A stretch of DNA of 5,624 nt from JBDHRG01 sp039807445 (GTDB lineage: Bacteria; Pseudomonadota; Gammaproteobacteria; Competibacterales; Competibacteraceae). Under the pieces are notes generated by a model, which was not told the origin of the DNA, did no database searches, and was given only the letters and a program-made list of their open reading frames with translations. The translations under genes and the position numbers were made by a program. Shown here one piece after another: positions 4,883-5,624 of the stretch. The stretch lies in contig JBDHRG010000233.1 of assembly GCA_039807445.1 (NCBI GenBank), positions 1-5,624 on the forward strand. Reading direction: 5' to 3'. Numbering within the stretch: position 1 is the stretch's first letter; each line of letters opens with the position of its first letter.

Positions 4883-4963
4883 GTAGGGTGGGCAAGCGCC
4901 CCGCGCTTGCCCACCAACCCTGTGGTGCACCGACGATGGTGGGCAGCAAGCTGCCCACCCTAC
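4883..4963. repeat. Pair of inverted REP units (BIME-like) between kpsE and kpsD
   Basis: Unit 1: GTAG (4883-4886) then a 12-bp perfect stem GGTGGGCAAGCG (4887-4898) / CGCTTGCCCACC (4904-4915) with a five-base loop. Unit 2, inverted: the stem GGTGGGCAGC (4938-4947) / GCTGCCCACC (4950-4959), closed at 4960-4963 by CTAC, which is GTAG on the other strand. The outer 12 bases, GTAGGGTGGGCA and TGCCCACCCTAC, are also exact complements, and a palindrome GGTGCACC (4924-4931) lies between. A GTAG head directly followed by a hairpin is the known signature of REP elements mobilised by RAYT transposases (REP-associated TnpA-like). It may also form structure in the capsule mRNA. A T-run exists (4974-4978) but is 14 bases past the stem, so it is not a normal terminator. 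Confidence 0.82.
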
Positions 4964-4992
4964 CCAATCCGCGTTTTTCAAGCAGATTCCGT

Positions 4993-5624
4993 ATGAGGTC
5001 TTTCCGCACGCTTCTGGCCGGCATCGGCTTGTCGTTCCTGGCCACCGTGGCGGCTTTCGCGGCCCAGCCGCGGCCGGCATCGTTGCCCGTGCCGGTCGCC
5101 GGATCGGCGGTGGCGGCGCTGCCGGCGCCGACGCAGCCGCAGCAGGCGCTGCCGCAGCTCGCCGGCCAGTTGCCGCCGCCGTTCGGTGCCAACCTGTTCG
5201 CAGGCGCCTTCCAGGCCGAGCGCGGCGACGGCCTGAGCCCGGACTACGTGCTCGCGCCGGGCGACCGCGTCGCGGTGCGCCTGTGGGGCGCGGTGGCGGT
5301 CGACGAGGTGTCGGCGGTCGATGCCCAGGGCAACATCTTCATTCCCAACGTCGGCCCGGTGCGGGTGATGGGCACGCGCGCCGGCGACCTCGACTCGGTG
5401 GTGCGCAGCCGCGTGGGCGCGGTGTACACGCAGAACGTCGAGGTGTACGTCAACGTGCTGACGGCGACCCCGGTCAGCGTCTACGTCACCGGGCCGGTGC
5501 TGCGCCCGGGGCAGTACGCCGGGCTGCCGAGCGACGGCGTGCTCAGCTTCCTGCACCGCGCCGGCGGCATCGACCCCGAGCGCGGCAGCTACCGCAAGAT
5601 CCGCGTCTTGCGCGCCAACCGCGA
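4993..5624 (+). CDS. kpsD: Capsule outer-membrane export protein (KpsD-type OPX), partial
   Basis: The first 210 codons of the gene are present; the rest lies beyond the right edge. A signal peptide MRSFRTLLAGIGLSFLATVA is followed by cleavage after AFA (about residue 23). A long Ala/Pro/Gln-rich linker runs to about residue 63, then FGANLFAG. The polysaccharide export (Poly_export) domain follows at about 82-157 with PDYVLAPGDRVAVRLWG, QGNIFIPNVGPVRVMG and YTQNVEVYVNVL. An SLBB-type repeat begins at about 161 with PVSVYVTGPVLRPGQY and AGGIDPERGSYRKIRV. NIFIPNVGP and AGG-x-DPERGSY are closely like E. coli KpsD rather than short Wza-type OPX proteins, so a full length of around 550 aa is expected. 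It would form the periplasmic/outer-membrane conduit working with KpsE. No upstream in-frame start exists near 4993, and the ribosome-binding site is weak. Confidence 0.92.
   Translation, partial: MRSFRTLLAGIGLSFLATVAAFAAQPRPASLPVPVAGSAVAALPAPTQPQQALPQLAGQLPPPFGANLFAGAFQAERGDGLSPDYVLAPGDRVAVRLWGAVAVDEVSAVDAQGNIFIPNVGPVRVMGTRAGDLDSVVRSRVGAVYTQNVEVYVNVLTATPVSVYVTGPVLRPGQYAGLPSDGVLSFLHRAGGIDPERGSYRKIRVLRANR

Noticed and set aside
4938..4978. Rho-independent terminator after kpsE
   Set aside because: The stem is strong but the T-run starts 14 bases after it, separated by non-T sequence; the GTAG-hairpin doublet fits REP elements better.

Overview
The window is GC-rich throughout and has the codon style of a high-GC proteobacterium. 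The gene content (ABC-transporter-dependent capsule export plus a REP-type repeat) suggests a betaproteobacterium. That is an inference from style and gene families; nothing here fixes the species.

Left third (1-1385, all minus strand): a run of toxin-antitoxin (TA) parts. In transcription order (right to left) these are a RelE/HigB-type toxin gene and its overlapping NadS-type HTH antitoxin gene; what looks like the last ~20 codons of a brnT toxin gene; an intact brnA antitoxin gene overlapping that remnant; and the N-terminal 65 codons of a DUF433 antitoxin-type protein that leaves the window on the left. The toxin gene has a recognisable promoter whose -10 box sits inside a 21-bp dyad reaching the start codon, which suggests autoregulation and possibly a leaderless mRNA. 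Just upstream is a decayed 3' end of a tyrosine recombinase (1383-1610, minus). Its nucleophilic tyrosine position reads Cys and its HxxR box is disrupted. The whole block looks like residue of a mobile element.

Middle (1611-1856): no gene that I can support. It holds a tandem 10-bp repeat (1644-1663) and a strong 11-bp inverted repeat (1701-1743) between the two divergent blocks.

Right two thirds (1857-5624, plus strand): a polysaccharide (capsule) export operon. The order is a small lipoprotein of unknown family, KpsM/CtrC-type ABC-2 permease, KpsT/CtrD-type ATPase, KpsE/CtrB-type inner-membrane co-polymerase/adaptor, and KpsD-type outer-membrane polysaccharide export (OPX) protein, which is cut by the right edge. 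The first four genes are joined by three successive ATGA stop/start overlaps. Between kpsE and kpsD lies an ~81-bp pair of inverted REP units, each a GTAG tetranucleotide followed by a perfect hairpin. Together KpsM-KpsT would flip or translocate a lipid-linked polysaccharide using ATP, and KpsE and KpsD would carry it across the periplasm and outer membrane. The lipoprotein may be an accessory to that envelope machine.

I see no wholly new system. The points most worth following are the orphan brnA with its brnT stump, the TA promoter/operator/leaderless arrangement, the inactivated integrase tail, the REP pair splitting the capsule operon, and the unrecognised two-cysteine lipoprotein.
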